Assembly: GCA_963974915.1 (NCBI GenBank)
Contig: CAXBES010000009.1
Coordinates: forward strand, 87,823-151,822
From: CAXBES01 sp963974915
GTDB lineage: Bacteria > Bacteroidota > Bacteroidia > Flavobacteriales > Flavobacteriaceae
Direction: 5' to 3'
Length of the DNA: 64,000 nt
The position numbers were made by a program, and so were the translations under genes. How positions within the stretch are numbered: the first letter of the stretch is position 1; every line of letters begins with the position of its first letter. Below the pieces are notes generated by a model. The model was not told the DNA's origin and made no database searches. It saw only the letters and a program-made list of their open reading frames with translations. Of this stretch, positions 61,869 to 64,000 are shown one piece after another.

Positions 61869-64000
61869 ATGAAAAAGATTTCCCCACGAGTGTTTAAGTT
61901 CTTCTTATTTTTGCTTTTTTCCCCTTTAATATCACTGGCTCAGGGTCCTGGGTCGTTATTTGTTGATGCGGGTCCCGATGTAACAGCAGATTGTACAACG
62001 GGTGGTTGCGCCGATATTACAGCAACTTTTTTAGAGACTTTCGACACCTCCGGTTCAAACTATACAGTAAATTCTGTTCCTTACACTCCTCCCTTTCCAT
62101 TTGATGGATTGGCTAACTCGATAAATATTTCTACGGACGATGTTTGGTCACCCGTGGATACTTTACCTTTTGAATTTTGTTTCTTCGGAAGCCTTGAACA
62201 GGATTTTCAAGTAGGATCCAATGGTGTGATTCGTTTTGATGTGGATCCGGGTGATACGAGTAACGGTTGGAGTTTTGATACAGATCTCCCTTCAAATACT
62301 CCGGATGCACTTGGTGAGGCGAATGTGTTCACGCCAGTTCATGATATTCATCCTTCCATTAACCCGGGTAATGAAATTGGATATGAAGTGTTGGGAACTT
62401 TCCCTAATAGAGTATTAGTGGTTTCCTATTTCGAAGTAGCGCTTTTTTCAGGTTCATGTAACGCTCTTGAGGCAACGCACATGGCTGTGTTTTATGAGTT
62501 TTCGAATGTTATTGAAATTTATATAAGAGATAAACCTTCCTGTCCAACTTGGAATAACGGTAACGCGGCAGTTGGTATTCAAAACGATGCCGGAACTGTG
62601 GCCTATGTGCCACCGGGAAGAAATACGTCAGATTCTCCGTGGACTACGACAAACGAAGCGTGGAGTTTTAGCCCTATAGGAGCTCCTACCTATGTATTTG
62701 AATGGTTAGATTCTACTGGGGCTGTAATTGGGACGACACCCACTATTAATGTATGTGTTTTAGGTCCGGAAGTATTTACTGCAAGAGTGACATACACCAA
62801 TACTTGTAATGGTGAAGTCGTGGTTTTATCAGACGATGTGACGGTAACTCCAAGTGCTACATTTACAGTAGATTTAGGTCCGGATATTGAAACATGTGAT
62901 ACTACCCCAATTGTGCTGGACGGAGATACTATGACTCCAGGGGTAACTTATCAATGGTTTCTTAATGCTGTGCCAATAGCCGGGGCTACTAACCCCACTT
63001 ATGTGGTTACCGCACCAAATTCCGGTACATACAGATGTACTGCTTCCGATGGTGTTTGTGATGTTTCAGACGAGGTTGAGATTATTTTTAATCCTCAACC
63101 TGTGGCAAATCAACCTAATAATCTATTTATCTGTGATGACGGCTCCACACCCGGTATATTCGATTTAACTGTGAATAATGCTGTGGTTTTAGGTGCTCAG
63201 GACCCTTCTTTGTTCAATATTACATATCATAACTCCCAAGCAGATGCCGATAGTGGCGCTGCACCAATAGTAACACCGGCATCTTATTTAATTACGGGTA
63301 CTACGGAAACTATTTATGTAAGAATTGAAGATCTTTCCGGAAATTGTTTCGATACCGAATCTTTTATTATAGAATTTAGAAGTGCGATAGCAGGTGCTGT
63401 CAATTCTCCTTACTATTTATGTGATCAAGACGGAACAGGTGATGAAGAAGTAAATCTTTCTGCTCTTTTTGATGCTACTGTACTGGGAACTCAAAGTCCA
63501 TTCGACTTTTCTGTTACTTACCACCTAAGTCAGGCAGATGCCGACGGTGATATAAATCCGTTGCCTAACCCTTACAATGTAACAGTTTCTCCAACAACAA
63601 TATTTATACGACTTGAAAACGATGCGAACCCGTCTTGTTTTGATACAACACAAAATTTTGATATTGAATTAGATTCACCTCCGGTGATCAACATGATGCC
63701 GGATTCTCTGATTTTATGTGATATAGATAATGACGGATTTACCACTTTTACGTTAAGTGATGCTGACGCTAATATAACCTTGGGTGACCCTACATTAACA
63801 GTTACTTATCATCCAACCTTATCTGATGCTCAGAATAACTTGAATGTTCTTCCAAATTTATATAACAACGATGATCCCTATCTGGATATCGTGTTTGCCA
63901 GAGTGGAAAGTACTAATAGTACTTGTTATAATACCGTAGCATTGACGCTCGAAGTTCGTGACACTCCTATGGTCGTACCTCCTGGTGGTCCTTTGCGTTT
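61869..64000 (+). CDS. Large modular secreted surface protein, N-terminal part (cut by window edge)
   Basis: The frame is open from the ATG at 61869 to the window end (710 codons shown). The signal peptide ends ISLAQG (about 25). A first domain (about 30-275, SLEQDFQVGSNGVIRFD, AVGIQNDAGTVAYVPPG) resembles lectin-like/choice-of-anchor domains. An Ig-like segment with Cys pairs follows (TYQWFLNAVPIAGATNPTY). Then repeats beginning CDxDGxG occur with Cys codons at 63132, 63420 and 63717 (288 and 297 nt apart). Such Flavobacteriaceae proteins are usually very long, exported by type IX secretion and involved in adhesion or gliding; the sorting domain would lie beyond the window. Confidence 0.85.
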   Translation, partial: MKKISPRVFKFFLFLLFSPLISLAQGPGSLFVDAGPDVTADCTTGGCADITATFLETFDTSGSNYTVNSVPYTPPFPFDGLANSINISTDDVWSPVDTLPFEFCFFGSLEQDFQVGSNGVIRFDVDPGDTSNGWSFDTDLPSNTPDALGEANVFTPVHDIHPSINPGNEIGYEVLGTFPNRVLVVSYFEVALFSGSCNALEATHMAVFYEFSNVIEIYIRDKPSCPTWNNGNAAVGIQNDAGTVAYVPPGRNTSDSPWTTTNEAWSFSPIGAPTYVFEWLDSTGAVIGTTPTINVCVLGPEVFTARVTYTNTCNGEVVVLSDDVTVTPSATFTVDLGPDIETCDTTPIVLDGDTMTPGVTYQWFLNAVPIAGATNPTYVVTAPNSGTYRCTASDGVCDVSDEVEIIFNPQPVANQPNNLFICDDGSTPGIFDLTVNNAVVLGAQDPSLFNITYHNSQADADSGAAPIVTPASYLITGTTETIYVRIEDLSGNCFDTESFIIEFRSAIAGAVNSPYYLCDQDGTGDEEVNLSALFDATVLGTQSPFDFSVTYHLSQADADGDINPLPNPYNVTVSPTTIFIRLENDANPSCFDTTQNFDIELDSPPVINMMPDSLILCDIDNDGFTTFTLSDADANITLGDPTLTVTYHPTLSDAQNNLNVLPNLYNNDDPYLDIVFARVESTNSTCYNTVALTLEVRDTPMVVPPGGPLR

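Noticed and set aside
1..64000. Search for tRNA, rRNA, CRISPR, insertion sequences, prophage and known riboswitches
   Set aside because: No cloverleaf with a CCA-adjacent acceptor, no regular repeat-spacer array, no transposase or integrase ORF, and no recognisable preQ1, THF, cobalamin or SAM riboswitch upstream of queE, folE, folD or others was seen by eye; short or diverged cases could be missed.

Overview
The window is AT-rich chromosomal DNA from a member of the Bacteroidota, most likely family Flavobacteriaceae. The evidence is: Bacteroidetes-type promoters (-7 element TAnnTTTG, in one case with a -33 TTTG at the expected spacing), no obvious Shine-Dalgarno sequences, FecI/FecR/TonB-receptor modules, a type IX secretion C-terminal sorting domain, SecD and SecF fused in one protein, and many DUF families typical of this phylum. 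I see no rRNA, tRNA, CRISPR array, transposase or prophage.

Layout. 1-11.9 kb: a cut SLC13-type permease, citrate synthase, two arginine-deiminase-fold hydrolases (one CtlX-like), an outer-membrane protein, a thioredoxin/ApbE/DUF4266/DUF3570 cluster, an SDR protein and argS, whose leader may hold an arginine-rich attenuator peptide. 11.9-26.3 kb: about 14 kb entirely on the minus strand. Two paralogous sigma factor / anti-sigma / TonB receptor modules flank a four-gene two-component operon (two TPR histidine kinases, one LuxR-type regulator, one lipoprotein) and a small secreted protein. Both sigma genes carry the same 13-bp box exactly 49 nt before their start codons. Two acidic lipoproteins with a shared C-terminal domain diverge from the second module. 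28-37 kb: an M28 peptidase followed by an interrupted reading frame, a FAS1 lipoprotein, carbonic anhydrase, a DEAD-box helicase with a hairpin touching its start codon, ffh and folD. 37-46 kb: a tight four-gene operon (NTF2-like protein, methyltransferase, VOC protein, AI-2E transporter), a T9SS-exported beta-propeller, a LytTR regulator with four phased direct repeats between the two, and a HerA-like ATPase. 46-64 kb: a secreted RidA-like protein, two tandem secreted paralogs, housekeeping genes (queE, gyrB, mdh, secDF, lgt, yidD, cysS, folE), and the start of a large modular surface protein cut by the window end.

The best candidate for an undescribed system is the 11.9-28 kb surface-signalling region. 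Two receptor/anti-sigma/sigma relays probably sense extracellular ligands, and the embedded two-component system and secreted proteins may share that regulon. The LytTR repeats and the argS leader are the clearest new regulatory predictions. All functional calls rest on reading the sequence and recognising families; no database search was run.
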